64,000 bases of DNA from Chamaea fasciata. Lineage: Eukaryota > Chordata > Aves > Passeriformes > Sylviidae. The notes under the pieces are model-generated. The model did not search any database. It saw only the letters and a program-made list of their open reading frames with translations, and was not told the origin of the DNA. The DNA lies in contig JARCOQ010000012.1 of the NCBI GenBank assembly GCA_029207755.1, positions 20,137,740 through 20,201,739 of the forward strand. The letters run 5' to 3'. This document shows, one piece after another, positions 22,010 through 34,750 of the stretch. Positions within the stretch are counted from its first letter, which is position 1. Every line of letters begins with the position of its first letter. The translations under genes were made by a program, and so were the position numbers.

Positions 22010-23799
22010 GTGAGGTCCCCACCACGGGCTGAGCTGGGGAAGCATCAGATCCCCTCCCCTGGGCTCGTTCCACAGTCCCTTGACATTTGCCTGGGGAAAT
22101 GAGCCTGTTTGGCTCCCTTTGTGCAGCTCACAGTCAAAGCTCAGGGGCTGAGTCGTCTACGCTTTCTGCTGGAATCACTATCATTAGTGGCACTGGCACG
22201 GCAGGAAATGTTCTGAAACAGCCCTGGAATCAGATTGATGTAGCAGAAGCAGTAGGAGGCCTTTAGGTGCCACTTCAGGCTCCTGCTAAGATTCATCCAG
22301 CTCTGCTCAGATTTTCCAAAAGCAGCATGGTGCTCTGCTTTCCCCTTGGAGAACCACAGAACATCCAAAGCCATGTGCTCCTGTTTTGCAGTTTCCCAAG
22401 AGAGCTGAGAGGGAAAAAGTTGAAAAACGTCAGCAGTCGTGTTGGACTCTAAAGGGGAAAACTGAGACCATTTGAATTTCAGTCAGGGAAACATTTTCTT
22501 AAATGAGGCTTGTGCCAAGAGTGGGCTGGTGGGAAGAGACAGGAAGGACTCAAAATCATCTGGTTTAGACTTTTTGAGAGCATTTTGGTGCTCAGGGGTT
22601 GATATCTATGTGTTGAAAATGCATGTTTGCTGTGTCTGTGTATCCCAGAGAGCAGAACTTGGCCTGCTGGCTGCAAGCGGGAATGCCCAGCAGCCCAGCT
22701 TGCCTGCACAGGCAGCAAGAACCCCTGGAGAGCCAAGGTTGGCTTTTAATACTGAAACCACACTGTGAGTCAGTGCTGGTCATGTTTTGAAATATTCCCC
22801 CCGCAGGCCCCGGCCCCCCTCCCCGGGGCTAGCTCTGGAGAGGCTTTGGAGGAATATCTCCGAAGGGACAGGACAAAAGATTTCAAAAGAGGTTCTTACC
22901 CCCAGATTATTCCAAGTCGTTTATTCCTCAAAGGGGTCCAGGGGCCAAAAGAGAGAGAACAAAGAAATCCAGGGGTCTTATCTAGTCTCCTATTTTGGGA
23001 GGGTCCTGGCATTCAGCCAATTAGGTGTGGACATGTAGGGAGGAAATTCCAGAAGGGTCAAAAGGCGAGAGACCATTCCCCTAAAGAATTGCAAGGTTTC
23101 TCCAGGAGGAAAATGCCTTTGAAGCCCACAGTCAACAGGCACAACCTGTCTGTGTTTCCATCACTTTCGGGGAGGTGATTGCTGTAATCAGTTGATGATT
23201 CTTCCTTGCTGCTTTACTGGCGCTTTAAATTCTCTTTGTCATCTCCCTTTTTTAGGGATTGCTGTGTTCCTTCTTTTGCTTTTCAGGTTTGCATTTGTTC
23301 CCAGTAAGGCCACAGTGTTTGGTCTCCTCTCTTGCTGCTCTGCCTGCATGACTGTATCCCCCAGAACTGCCCTATCCAAAGCTGACCTGCTAGAAAGGAA
23401 TTTCTTCCTCCCCGCAGGAGAATGTGCTGTTATGCTTTCAGGTAGCCCATTCCCTCCGTGGAACACGACTGCATAGCTGTGTGCAGGCAGAAATCAGCAG
23501 GTTTTTGGCCCTGTTGAATATGCAGATGATTTGGTTCAGGTGCTCTTGTCTCCATCCTGCCGGTGCTGACCTGCTCGGCCCTTCCTTCCCACCAGGCACT
23601 GCCCTACTGCCCCTGGCCAAAATGCTGGAGCCAGACAGAAGGGATTCAAGTTCACCCTTGGGAATTCTGTGCCTGTACCTCCACAGCAGAAAGGGCTTTG
23701 GAAAAGGGGTCAAGGAAGGACGTCACCAGGGCATGGACAGGTCTCCTCTTGTCCTGTTTCCTCAAGTGGCAAAATCATGGTTCCATGTCTTTCCTGCAG
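22010..23799 (+). other. M16-M1 intron holding the duplication junction
   Basis: The HYDIN exon order resets across this 1790-base interval, from M16 back to M1. One of its bases is therefore the original tandem-duplication breakpoint. A possible LTR lies at about 22800-23180. No HYDIN exon was found inside, although the normal gene has exons both after M16 and before M1. The equivalent is 48689-50477. Confidence 0.8.
22800..23180 (-). mobile_element. Possible LTR-type element in the junction intron
   Basis: A GC-rich block followed by sequence whose minus strand contains AATAAA (22920-22925) and a GC-poor tail, reminiscent of a retroviral LTR polyadenylation region. Ends and target duplication were not resolved. 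The copy in period 2 is near 49478-49857. Confidence 0.3.
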
Positions 23800-23934
23800 A
23801 ATCTTCAGGGGGTGCAGGTCTCCATGGAGAGCTCACCTTACTTCCAGCTGGCGGGCCCCAGTGATGCATGCCGTGCCGTGCCAGGAGGTGCCATTACCGA
23901 TGTGCACGTCCACTTCACTCCTGACGAGAACAAG
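23800..23934 (+). CDS. HYDIN: HYDIN exon M1, module B
   Basis: A 135-base exon, both edges phase 0 (ttcctgcag / gtgaga). It encodes VQVSMESSPYFQLAGPSDAC and then TDVHVHFTPDENK. In HYDIN this segment (ESSPYF..., F-T-P-EENK) lies just N-terminal of the M2 segment. Its position after M16 is what shows the array is a tandem duplication of an internal gene segment. Its phase-0 start allows in-frame splicing from M16. Confidence 0.92.
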
Positions 23935-25358
23935 GTGAGACTGGAGGAGCCAAAACACAGAATTATCTCCAAAGCCATTGTTGTCCCTGCACTCTGGGTA
24001 CAGCCCATGCTGTGAGCTTGGCTCCAGGCCGTGGGCAGGCAGCCTGCAGCCAGTCCCAGCTTGGCATGTGCTGTCAGGCCCTGCACCCAGGCCTGACAGG
24101 CCCTGCTTCCCCTCGCTGCACATTCCTCTGAGCATTCCCAAGGGAAGAAAGATGCCCAGGGAACAGTAGGCAAACGGTAGAGGGGTGTTGATAGATGTCT
24201 GGCCATCTCTAGGTATAGTGGAAGGGGTTTCGTTATTCTGCAAAGTACTAGAGGAACAAAGAGGTCAGAGAGCTTTCCGCCTTCCTGACGGGCAACAGCT
24301 TCCCTGCCTCACCCGGGGCTGGAGCAAGGACGGTGCTTTTTCACACCCTCTGTTCTCCAGCCTTGCGGCTGTGCTGTCCCAGAGCACAGCTGACCATGAT
24401 ACGGCTGCAAGGCCAGGGCAGAGGATGTGCTGTGCCCGTGGGCCCAGCCTGGCACAGGCACACTGAGCTCTAGGTGCCCTTAGTCAGCAGGAGCTTGGTG
24501 AGCTGCAGGGGACTTGGACACCTGCCTGAAAGAGCTCGTGTAGGGCAGGTACAGCCTGCAGGCAGGCAGACCTGTGGGCCCAGAGCCGGTGGCAGCGACA
24601 CTGCTGCGGCTCTGTCTTCATGCCTGTCACTGTGGCTGCTCTGTCAGCTGGCGCCCATTCCATGCCAATTGTGCTTTTGCGTGCAAGTTTGAACACCAGT
24701 GCCGAGGCCCTGGCAAGTCTGCTCTCAGCGCTGTGATCTGGAGGCTCGTTCATACAGAGGGGTTTAGGACATGGCATGGAAGGGAGGAGGCCTTGCAGGG
24801 AAACAAAGAGAGGCTCTTTGCAACAGCATCCTGCTACCTCTTAGCACTGTTCTTCTCGTGACTTGGTTGGAGAGGCAAAATTAGAGGGGAGTTCTGAGCA
24901 AACAGATATTTCTACACCAGGCCAGAGGTCCAGGATCTCTTTGGGTGCAGCTGTTCTCTCAGTTTCCTTTTGCTGCTTAGATTCAGTTTAACACTTTGTC
25001 CTATTCTCAATCCGTGGGAATATAGTAACCTAAGGAGGAATGTCCTGTGTTCCCTAGCTCCATGTTCCTTAGAAGGGACTTAGGAATTATTTAACATCAT
25101 TAAAATTGAGAGTAAAAATTATGGTGGCCCTGGGCACTTGTCTGTATGACCCAAGTGACACAAGAGCTTAATGCCACTGAGATAGGTTTTGCAAAGTGCA
25201 CTGCTGCCTTTAAAATGTGAGATATTAGTAGAACTTATTGTTCATTTGGGGGTGGAATAGGTAAATTGATACCCTTGAAGGGATATAGGAAATGGCTTTT
25301 CTTCTGCCATGGAGATGGCACCAAATGACCTGTGCTGAGACAGTTTCTTTTCCTGCAG
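23935..25358 (+). other. HYDIN M1-M2 intron, module B
   Basis: Intron of 1424 bases; no feature recognised. The equivalent is 50613-52036. Confidence 0.6.
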
Positions 25359-25558
25359 GTTTATTCCCATGAGCTCGTCTGCGTCAGTGGAGAGGAAAGG
25401 ATAGTTGTGCCAATTCGGGCCATCCCTGCCCGAGCTATCCTGGACTTCCCAGACGAGCTGGACTTCTCAAAGTGTCCGGTCAAGGGCAGCACCCGCAAGA
25501 GTCTGCTGATTCAGAATTGTGGTAGTGTGGCAGCTCATTACCAGCTGGGCACCGAGAG
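25359..25558 (+). CDS. HYDIN: HYDIN exon M2, module B
   Basis: A 200-base exon, entry phase 0 and exit phase 2 (cctgcag / gtgagg). It encodes YSHELVCVSGEERIVVPIRA, then ARAILDFPDELDFSKCPVK and KSLLIQNCGSVAAHYQL. The GARAILDFPDxLxFSxCPVK block is one of the most conserved in HYDIN. It splices in phase to M3 at 28862 (TER then SPFSVVPAEG), rebuilding a complete ASH domain. Confidence 0.96.
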
Positions 25559-27090
25559 GTGAGGCAGCTCATCTGTCCTTGTGCAAAACACCTTTGGGGG
25601 ATAACAGAGTTGGGAAAGAACAACAAAAGGAACCAGAGCATGGGAGCTGCTGCCCTGCGTCGCCGGCTGGAAATGGGCAGGATGGATGGCATCTGCTCTT
25701 GCTTTCAGTGTTCTTAGCAGGATGCAGCCTTTGAGCTTTCTCTGCCCCAGATTTCCTGGGGGGTGCTGGAACATGTTAGTTGCTGGCTTGCGCCCTCCTG
25801 AGCACAAGCAGCTTCTGAAATGGGTACTCACCACTGTCAGCCAAACAGACCCATTCTCTGGGAGGACACAGGCACATGGCTTTCCAGTGGTGCCTGCATC
25901 AGATGCCCAACATGAGCTGTGTTGCAGGCAGCCGGTGCAGTTCCTGTTACTTAAAGCTGATCTGATTTCCCTTGTCAGCTGAGGGCATCAGTCCCCTCTT
26001 CTGTTCCACGATGAACCTTTGAAAGCCGGTTTAAAATTTCAAACACGTGCTTTAAATCTCTGAATAAGGTCGTGCCCCCTTTCATTGAGATCTCATTTTA
26101 CATATTCTGAAGTTCCTGTGTTTCTGCTGTTTTTTCATTTTGGTTTGTGTTAAATGTTTGCCAAAAGATCATGAATTCTTCATTGGGAACTTTCATAAAT
26201 GTCAAGCTCCTCCAAGGCCTATCAATACACCACATGCCCATAGGCATAGGCACAGGTGTATTAGAAACATGAGACATTTAGTGACTATGTGAAAAGCAAT
26301 TGGGCTGATTTAGAAGATAAAAGTATAGAATAACTTTCTCTAGAGGGGACCTCTGGAAATTGTCCGAGCAAATACGCTGCTCAAAGCAAGACCAGTGTCC
26401 GGGGATTGCAAGGGGCCATTGGGAGATCTGGAGTTGTCTTTAGATGCCATACAAGGAAACAAACATACAAATGGACTAGTTAAAAAGCCGAAGAAGACCT
26501 ATTAAAACCCCTCCATGACCTTATCTTTTCTGCCTGTCGGGTGCAGTAGTGATTCATTGAAAGGGTAGATCTAACAGGATGAGAACTATCTTAAGGAACA
26601 GCTGACAATTAACTCACTATATTGCTCTAATCAAGCCATAAAAGGCCAAAATTTATCCTGCCAGCCCCATCTCTTGGCAGTGGTTTTCATTTGGTTATTA
26701 TAGCGTCAGGGATGTCTCCTTCACAGTCCTTCTTATATGTGGGCTCAGGGAACAGCTTAGTGATGTTGACTGAAATTCAGAGGAGTTAAGTTTAACTGTA
26801 GAGCTTGTGTCCTTGGGTCTTGGGGAGCCAGGTCTATATGAGAGATGACTGCTCCAGCAGGAACAGGGGAGTCTGGTGGGTACAGCCTGGGGTGGGATGT
26901 AGGAGATGCAAGGGCTGATTTGCACTCAGTTTTTCAGCCCTGACAACTGAAACTTGGCTGGATCCTCTTCTCCTGGTAATTTGAAAATAAGAAGATATCT
27001 TCTTTCTCACACAACCCCTGAGGTCACTCCCAGGAGTGTTATTCACATCCTGCCATCTGAGGGCAGGAGTATGTAACATGGGGCAGGAGT

Positions 27091-27320
27091 GGGAAGGGAA
27101 GGGAAGGGAAGGGAAGGGAAGGGAAGGGAAGGGAAGGGAAGGGAAGGGAAGGGAAGGGAAGGGAAGGGAAGGGAAGGGAAGGGAAGGGAAGGGAAGGGAA
27201 GGGAAGGGAAGGGAAGGGAAGGGAAGGGAAGGGAAGGGAAGGGAAGGGAAGGGAAGGGAAGGGAAGGGAAGGGAAGGGAAGGGAAGGGAAGGGAAGGGAA
27301 GGGAAGGGAAGGGAAGGGAA
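27091..27320 (+). repeat. (GGGAA)46 microsatellite
   Basis: Forty-six perfect copies, ten more than in period 1, in the M2-M3 intron of module B. Confidence 0.98.
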
Positions 27321-28861
27321 GGGAGTGCTGAAGTGTGGCCAGGGACTCCCTTAACTGGCAGCTTCTCTTTCTGGCAAAATTCCTGACAAAACAATAAGAA
27401 AAAAATCCTGTGCCTTGCCCACACCAGGCACCGATCCCCCAAGCCCCAGCAGAGACCTGCAGCAGTGCTGGCTCACCCTCGGGGCAGATGTGGGAGCTCG
27501 TACAGTAATCGGGCTCCGGGGCTGCTGGGGCCTTGTCTTTCCTCCTCTCTCCCCAAAGTCTCACATCCAGCACATAAACATTGCTGGCCCAAGGCTTCTC
27601 CATCAGCCACTAGTGATGTTCTCACTAGTGGTAATGGAGCAGGTCAGGCCCATAACTGCAGCAATAGGTCCTTAGTGAGCAGAACCTGAAGCAAGTTCAT
27701 CAGCTGTCACTACTGACATGAATGAAATTCAGCTTGCCAGATGTTCTCTATATTTTTGTGTGTGATAAGTTCATCACCAAACTCCCCAGAACACCCTTTC
27801 TGTGCACAGATTGACCACCAGCAAAGCACTGAGGAACTTTTGTTTCCTCAGTGGGGCTGTGGAAGAGCACAAAGCCCAGCAACTTCTGGGCAGAAGCACA
27901 TTTCACCTGAGCTGTCCCTGAGCATCAAAGCACGGAGTCTTGTGTTTGTCAGGCAAGAACTGTTCACCTGGTGACCAATCCTAATTGCTCCTGTTACATC
28001 CAAAGTGCACCAAGACATTTGCGTAATTATTTCCAACACATTGCGCAGAGTTTGTCTGGTGAGCCAAGCAAACAGTTACCAGCCTGGATGACAACCCAGG
28101 GCCCCAGACTGCACTGCTGGTAAATACACAAAACCCTCCTGTTCTGCCTCCTCGATGTGCTCCTGCTAATGGTGCTTCATATGGCTGGGATTGGATCCTT
28201 CAGATTGTAAATGGCATCCTCCTTTTGGGTCTTGTTTCCATGTCACTGTATTGCTCTAATCTGCATTTGCACTCTTTCAGAGTTTTGATTGCTCCTTTTT
28301 GTAGAGCAGCTTTCATTGAAATGCTGACAAAATGTGCTAATTCAGGATCTTTTCAAGGTAAAATAAACCAAAGAGCCACGCTGCAAATTCAACAGTAGTT
28401 ATTCCGTGGTCTTCAAGAGAAAGTTCCTTCTCCCTGTCTGATTCCTAGGCTGTAATCTCACAAGAGAGATAGTGCCCTAACATTTGCATCTCTTGAGAGG
28501 AAGTTTATAGGTAGCAGGAAATGAGAAATTCCTGAGGCAGTCAGCGTCAAGTTATGCATGCAGATAGCTCTTAACTCTCTCTGTGCTTTTCACAAACCAT
28601 TCTCTGATGGGATTGCTGGCAGTCAGAAGGCTGGATGCAGAGTATGGGGGAGATTAGGTCGTTTTATCCCACAGGATCTTCTGAGGGCTGGATCTCCTCA
28701 GAAGTGGGTCAGTAGCTGTTTCTGATCCTGGCTGTTCTGTCTGTCTTGGCCGTAGTTTGTTTGCTCCCTGCTTGCCCAAGTGAGCTGAAGTGACCTGCAC
28801 TGCAGATAGAATGTCATGGCCAGAATTCCCCCCAAGTCCTGATCCTCTCTTTGTGTTGCAG

Positions 28862-28983
28862 TCCTTTCTCCGTGGTTCCAGCCGAAGGAATTCTGGGCCC
28901 TGGTCACACCATGCAGGTGACAGTGGGATTTCACCCGCTGACGTGCGGTGACCATTTCGGGTCCCTGGTGGCGCGCTGCACAG
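28862..28983 (+). CDS. HYDIN: HYDIN exon M3, module B
   Basis: 122 bases, intact. Differs from module A by Ser to Cys in the LTSGDH motif. The sequence just upstream of the acceptor differs from both other copies (gatagaatgtcatgg), while modules A and C agree there. Confidence 0.92.
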
Positions 28984-30285
28984 GTGAGTGCTGGGCAACG
29001 CATGGGACACAGGACAGTTCTCCACCATCACTCCCTGTTCATCCCCCTCAATTCCCTCTAGATGTACCTCCTCTGTTCCAGCTCTGCCCCAAAGAAAACT
29101 GAAATAGCTGGTGTTTAAATGGTTGAAAAAGTGGATCCCCTCTAACAGGGCTGAGATTTTTGGAATTCTGTTTTGCTGGGTGTTGCAGAGTGGAGGAAGG
29201 AGGAACCCTGATTCTCCACTACTGTGTGGCTACGCCTGGGTGAAGTTTTATTTTACTCCTGGGCAGTGCTGTATGTGAGCTGCGAGGTCTCCATCAGACT
29301 CTCTCCAATGCAGTGTATTTCTTGCACACCTCTGTCCTGTATGCCGCTTCTCCACTGGCTTGTCACAGACCCTTTTACTATTTTGCCCTCTACACATCCA
29401 TGCAGCTTTTGCCTAATAACATCTTCAGGCCCTCAAGTTCCTGTATGGTGACAAATCAAGACAAATTTTTCCTCGTCCCCATTTCCCAGGCCGTTCATGC
29501 TGTTGCAAACCTCTCACATCTCCCATTTGATTTCTAGACTGAGGAATCCCATTCAGACTTCATATAGAAGCTGCTCTGTACTTATTAATCTTTCCTTGTC
29601 CTTTTGTATTTAACCTGAAATGCTCCATCTTGGTTTTTGAGATCAGGACAATATGAAATATTTCAAGACTGATGGGGCTGTGGGTTTGGACAGGAAGATG
29701 ACGATGATGATGATTTTTATGGTGTTCATTTTGTAGTGGTTTGTCATATTGCAAAGCCAGGCTGGTTGTGTTTCCTCTCCTGTGTCCCCTCCTGCTGTGG
29801 GCTGTCACTTCACCTGTTCCTCTGGGTCTCCTTTTTCTGCCCACATGCCCCCAGGCATATTTGCTTGTCAGCAACAAGGGATCCAAGGGATCAGGAGGGG
29901 CAGGAGTCTCGTGGGATGCGCAGGGGAGACCTCGGCAAGCCAGGATTGACCAGGGCTCCTCAGTGTCACCTGAAGGACTTTGATGCAGAAATCCCAGTGG
30001 TCTGAGTGGGTCACCTGAGCACATCTGACAAATCCCACTGTACATACTGTCACCTTGGGGCCAAATCTCTACAAACACCTTGGAAATAAGGTGGTTAAGG
30101 AGGTGCCCAGGACATCCTCACGCCGTACACACAGAGCTGTCAGGACGTGATAAATGTACTGATCCATGGAACTGCTAATACATTTAAAAGCTATGACACT
30201 TTCTTCCGTGACCTGTGGTTTGCTTTGTTCCTTGTGCTTCCATCAGCAACTGAGCTAGCTGAGCAAAGACTCTGCTTTGTTCCAG

Positions 30286-30490
30286 GTGAAGAAAGTTTCT
30301 TCACATTCCTTCGCGCAGAAGCTGCAGATGTCAACATTGGATTGAGCACATATTCCATGAAGGTTGAGAAGACTTTCATCACCACATCAAGCCACACAAG
30401 CATGTTCATCAGAAACAGGAGTAACATCACAGCCCACTTCCAGTGGAAGATGTTTCCTACTGAGGAAGCCGACAATGAAGAGAAGAGGAG
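30286..30490 (+). CDS. HYDIN: HYDIN exon M4, module B
   Basis: 205 bases, intact. One coding difference from module A: FLRAEA in place of FLCAEA. The exon ends at the acidic EEKRR segment with the same gttggt donor. Confidence 0.93.
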
Positions 30491-30693
30491 GTTGGTTTGA
30501 AAGATACGTTTCAGTGAGATACATGGCCCAAGACTGAAACTAATGCATGGCCTCAGGGGCGTGTTGGTGATTTTGAATGGTTTAGGCCAAGTAAACCATC
30601 CCTGGCATTAGGGTGTGTGTCCCTGGGCTGCAGGAGCTCAGCACAGCATTCCAGTTCCATTTATACTCCAACCAAGGATGGCATTTTGGGAAG

Positions 30694-31324
30694 GAAAGGT
30701 TGATTGCAATGACTGGATTTCCTCAAGTTCTAATTGGGCTTTTGCCTCCCTAATCTTCTTCCTACATGACCTGGCAACATCCTTAAACGTTTCCTGAGTT
30801 GCCAGCCCCTCTTTGCAAAGGCAATACGCCCTCTTTTTTCCCCTTAGTTCCTTCCAAATCTCCTTGCCCATCCAGGCTCGTTGTCTTCCCTGTCAGCTCA
30901 TCTTTCAGCACACAGGGACAGTCTGTTCCTGTGCCTTCAAGACTTCTTTCTTGAAGTATGTCCATCCTTCCTGGACCCCTTTGTTTGTAAAGGCTGCTCC
31001 CCAAGGTCCTCTCCAAAACAATCTCTTGAACAGGCCGAAGGCTGCCTTCCAGAAGACCAGAGTGGAAGTTTTGTTGATGCCCCTCCTTGTTTCACTGAAT
31101 GTTGAAAACTCTGTTATTTCACAGTCACTGTACCCCCAGACAGTGGTGAACAGATGAAGTTCTTTTAGTTCTTAGGGAATCTCCTGGTGATATCCAGTAC
31201 CTGGATCCCAGGGAGGCAGCAGGCTTCCCTGTGGAACGGATCCGCTCGATATACAGGGCCCTCATTTCCCCTTAGAAGGGATTCACTTACTACCACTACC
31301 CTTCTTTTCTTCGTAATACTTTTT
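30694..31324 (-). mobile_element. CR1 fragment (ORF1 SGNH end joined to ORF2), period 2
   Basis: Same internally deleted relic as at 4060-4690, with the same truncated 5' side where aatac meets a T-run. It shares the deletion of the ORF1 N terminus with period 1. Confidence 0.87.
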
Positions 31325-32202
31325 TCCAATTACATTTATTTTCATGCCAGTTTGTGTCCTAGCCTGTCACCAGGACATTTTGTTTTTCCTTACTTCCAGT
31401 CTTAGGGATGGTGTTAGCTCTAAGGCCTACTCTCCTGCTGTCAGAGATGCTTTTGAGATCTCAGAGCAGAGAGGACTTTTTTTTATGAGAGGAGCTAGTG
31501 CAGGATCCTTTCCCTCTCTGGCCATTCTACTACCATGCACTGGGATGGGACCCAAAAAGCTCTGGATCCTGAAAAGATGATCTCTCCAGGAGTTTGCTGT
31601 CTGTCTCCTGCACCAAGAAGTCCCTTCCCCTCTCACAGCCTCTGTTTTCATGCATATAAAACCTTGGATGTCACTGAAGGGATGCGGTGCCTGAATTCAT
31701 CAATTTCCTTTGGAAGTGCTCTGGGATGCTCTTGTGAAAGGCAGAGTAGGGAACAGGGCAGGTCCAAAATGGAAGAAACAAAGAGCGATGCTGGTAACAC
31801 GTAACCACAACCCAGCTTCGTCTCCCTTTCCCAGGGAAGTCCTGCAGTGGGTGCACCGTGATCTTTATCTGCTTCCCCCGAGCAGCTCAGTGGTAGGAAA
31901 AGCCAGCTGAGGTGGCTGGTGGATTCTCCCTCAGTTTTGGCAGAGGCTTTGAGGCAGGAGATTCTCTTGAGGGATGCTGGCTTTCCAAAGCTCTCCTGAG
32001 CTTGCAAGTGTGGAGTAAAACTACCTGCTGAGCTTGTGCACAACAAGTTATCTTCTGATCCGATTGGGACCCTCGTGGCTTGGGGTCAGCCCTTGCTGGG
32101 GAGCTGCCGCTCCTCCCCAAGTGCTTTGCTCTCCCGCACTTCCGCTTCTCTCTGCAAATATATTAAATGACCTGCTGGCTTTGTCTCTCCCTGCGGCTGC
32201 AG

Positions 32203-32395
32203 GCAGTGTGATTTGCTGGAGCCACCACCAAAGGTCTGGATGGAAGACTTCATGGAGGAGAAAAAAATAAAGAAGGTGAAGGGCTTTTGTGAAAATCGCA
32301 CCTCCCTCCTGAGCCAAAAGGTCCAGGAGGAGAAGGCAAAGGTGCAAGAAGACCCCCTGCTGTTCTCCAATGACTTTTTTTTCATTGAGCCAATG
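32203..32395 (+). CDS. HYDIN: HYDIN exon M5, module B (intact)
   Basis: 193 bases with a seven-A run (32261-32267) and an eight-T run. It reads through as EDFMEEKKIKKVKGFCENR, then LLSQKVQEEKAKVQEDP and FIEPM. The lysine- and glutamate-rich middle is probably helical and links two ASH domains. This shows what module A has lost. Confidence 0.94.
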
Positions 32396-32418
32396 GTAAG
32401 TGATAGCTGAGAACCTCA

Positions 32419-32532
32419 TTTTCCTCCTCTTCCTTCTCTTCCTTCTCTTTCTCCTCGTCCTCCTCCTCTTCCTTCTCCTCCTTCTCTTTCTCCTCGTCCT
32501 CCTCCTCTTTCTTCTCCTCCTTCTCCTCCTTC

Positions 32533-32564
<32 letters not shown>

Positions 32565-32604
32565 CTCCTCTTCCTTCTCCTCCTCCTCCTCCTCTTCCTC
32601 CTCC
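32419..32604 (+). repeat. Pyrimidine tract, module B
   Basis: The longest of the three CT-only tracts, extended by additional CTTTCTCCTCGTCCTCCTC-type units that appear duplicated inside the tract. Starts 24 bases after the M5 donor. Confidence 0.95.
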
Positions 32605-33652
32605 AGCCCACCCTACCCCCGCCCCTTCCCCCGGGTGCGGTCACTCAGCAGGTCCTCAGCTGGCTCGGTGTGCTCAGAGGGAGGACATGGAGTTTCTGGT
32701 GCGGCTGCAGAGCTAACTGCTGAAAGTATTTCTGCCCTGCAGGCTCAAGGCAGGGCTGGGAGCCTGACAAAGCTGAGCTCTGCTGCCAGGGCTCGAGCTC
32801 AGGGCACTCCGTGTCCTTGAAGTGTCCACAGGGAGCAGTTTTTGTAGGTAGGGGCTCCCCCGACACGTGCTGCTGCGTGGGGTTCAGCGGAGGGTGTTGG
32901 AGCAGTGCCAGTTCACGGATTGACCTGAAGCATGCAAGGGTTCGCTGGGAAAAGGAGGCCAAATTCAGCCCAAGGTTAATCGTAGAAATGCCTGTCCCTT
33001 CCTCTAACCACGACTCGCACTGTTTGTGAGTCTCCCAGTGTCATCTGTGAGCCTGGACACAAGGGTGGGAGGTTATAATGGGCATTTTGAGTTCTCTTGC
33101 ACACGGGGACAGTAAACCTTTTCTTTTTCTGTTTATGCAAGCAAACGCCCATGTCCTCCCATCAGCCAGAGCCCTGATTCTGAGTATTGGCATTGTGAGA
33201 GATGATGAATGCCTGGTGTCTGCACAGTGCAAAATCCCTTCTCATCCTGGAGTAAATCCTAGAATAATCCCAACCTCTGCTTTCTTTGAAAAAAGGTTAA
33301 ACTAATATTTTTCTTTCCAAGGAAGGGGATCGTGTTCTTGGTTACTCCTATGGCCTGTCTAAGGCCAAGAGCCACCAGTGCACAATGGCAGTTAGGTACC
33401 ACTGTAGCTGACTGCAGCATGATGTGACCAGGAGCTTGTGTCAGAGCAGCAGGAACATTGTGGAGAGTGGGGGCTGATCAGCTGAGCATTGAGAGCGCCC
33501 AGTGGTGTGTTGAGCTGGGTTTAGAGTGTTTCCTTGGGCTCCTTATGTTGTTCACTCATCACTGATGCTCTAAAGAAAGGCTTAGAGGAGTGGTTGAAAA
33601 CAAGAAGTGTGAAGTTTGAAGATAAATCTTTTTCTGTCTCTTTCTGTTTCAG

Positions 33653-33752
33653 GAGGGAGAGATTGGGCCACGTTGTTCGGCTGAAATCAAGGTGACCTTT
33701 AAACCCCTGGAAGCACTGGAGTATCAGAGTGTGGCCTACTGTGACATCTCAG
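33653..33752 (+). CDS. HYDIN: HYDIN exon M6, module B
   Basis: 100 bases, identical to module A, with canonical splice sites. Confidence 0.93.
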
Positions 33753-34479
33753 GTACAGCTCCTTTCCCCTGCTTCTCTCACCCACAGTGAAGCCATGGAG
33801 CAAGCCTGAGCCCACTGGGCTCCCATGTAACTGCTGGGAAGAGTTCCTGGTCAGCAGGGCAGTGCTGGCACATCCCCAGTGTCCCTGCAGCTTCCAGGGA
33901 GTCTCCCATGCAAGGCCAGGGCTCGGAACACCTGTGTCTGGATTGCTGATCCCAGAACAACCCAGGCAGTGCAGGGAGATGTTTTCATGGCACGGCTTTG
34001 CCAGCATTTCCTCAAAGGCCAAGGAGCTGCAGAGCAGAACAGCTTTAGTGAACAAGCACTAAGCCCCTCTAGACCACTGGCCTCCAGGATGGGTCCATTT
34101 GACATGGATCCACCATCAGGCAGTCGCAGCTGAGTTAGAAATGTGCTCCCTGAGCCTGGATCACCTCCAGACACCACCAGGCCAGCGGAGGCGGAGCCCC
34201 GCTGAGCCCAGGGTGTTGGTAGAAGGACCACCCTTGGCCAGCACCTGCTTCTCTCCCTGTGTGGGAATTGTCACCTTGCAGCTCTCAGTCTGTGCAAACA
34301 GAACACAGTGCCGAGTGTCAGAAGTGGAGGACAGCAGTCCTGTGCTGCTGGGCCAGGTGGTTTGGCAGTTGTTGCCTGGCAGTTTGCCAGGTAGCAATTG
34401 CCAAAGTCTTCGTGAGCTTTGTGCCTTCAATGAATGGATTTCAAAGCTCCTCTAAGTGCATGGGGAGGAAACCCTAGAG

Positions 34480-34750
34480 TCATAGTATGTTAAGGATGGA
34501 ACGGACCTCAAAGACTGTCTAGTGCCAAGGCCCCTGCCATGGGCAGGGACACCTCCCACTAGACCAGGTAGCTCCAAGCCCCATCCAGCCTGGCTTTCAA
34601 CACTTTCAGGGCTGGAACCTCCACAACTCCCCTGGGGAACCTACTCCAGCGTCTCACCACCTCACAGTAAAAAAATTCTTCTCAATATCTAACCTAAATT
34701 TCCTTTCTTTCAATTTATACCTGTCACTCCTTGGCCTGTCGCTACAGGAC
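34480..34750 (-). mobile_element. CR1 retrotransposon 3' end, period 2
   Basis: Copy of the element at 7807-8077, nearly identical. One visible change is tttcaacac for tttgaacac. Confidence 0.93.

Larger units (their letters stand above)
1..26585 (+). repeat. Tandem HYDIN duplicon, period 1
   Basis: This is the first 26,585-base period. The opening sequence ctatcttaaggaacagctga recurs at 26586 and 53264. It holds HYDIN exons M3-M16 of module A and M1-M2 of module B, all with GT-AG introns. Intron sizes in order are M3-M4 1302, M4-M5 1712, M5-M6 1218, M6-M7 1242, M7-M8 1177, M8-M9 1913, M9-M10 2055, M10-M11 811, M11-M12 1243, M12-M13 447, M13-M14 863, M14-M15 1834, M15-M16 1672, M16-M1 1790, M1-M2 1424 and M2-M3 3303. 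The period start is only the window edge, not the biological breakpoint, which lies in the M16-M1 intron. Confidence 0.97.
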
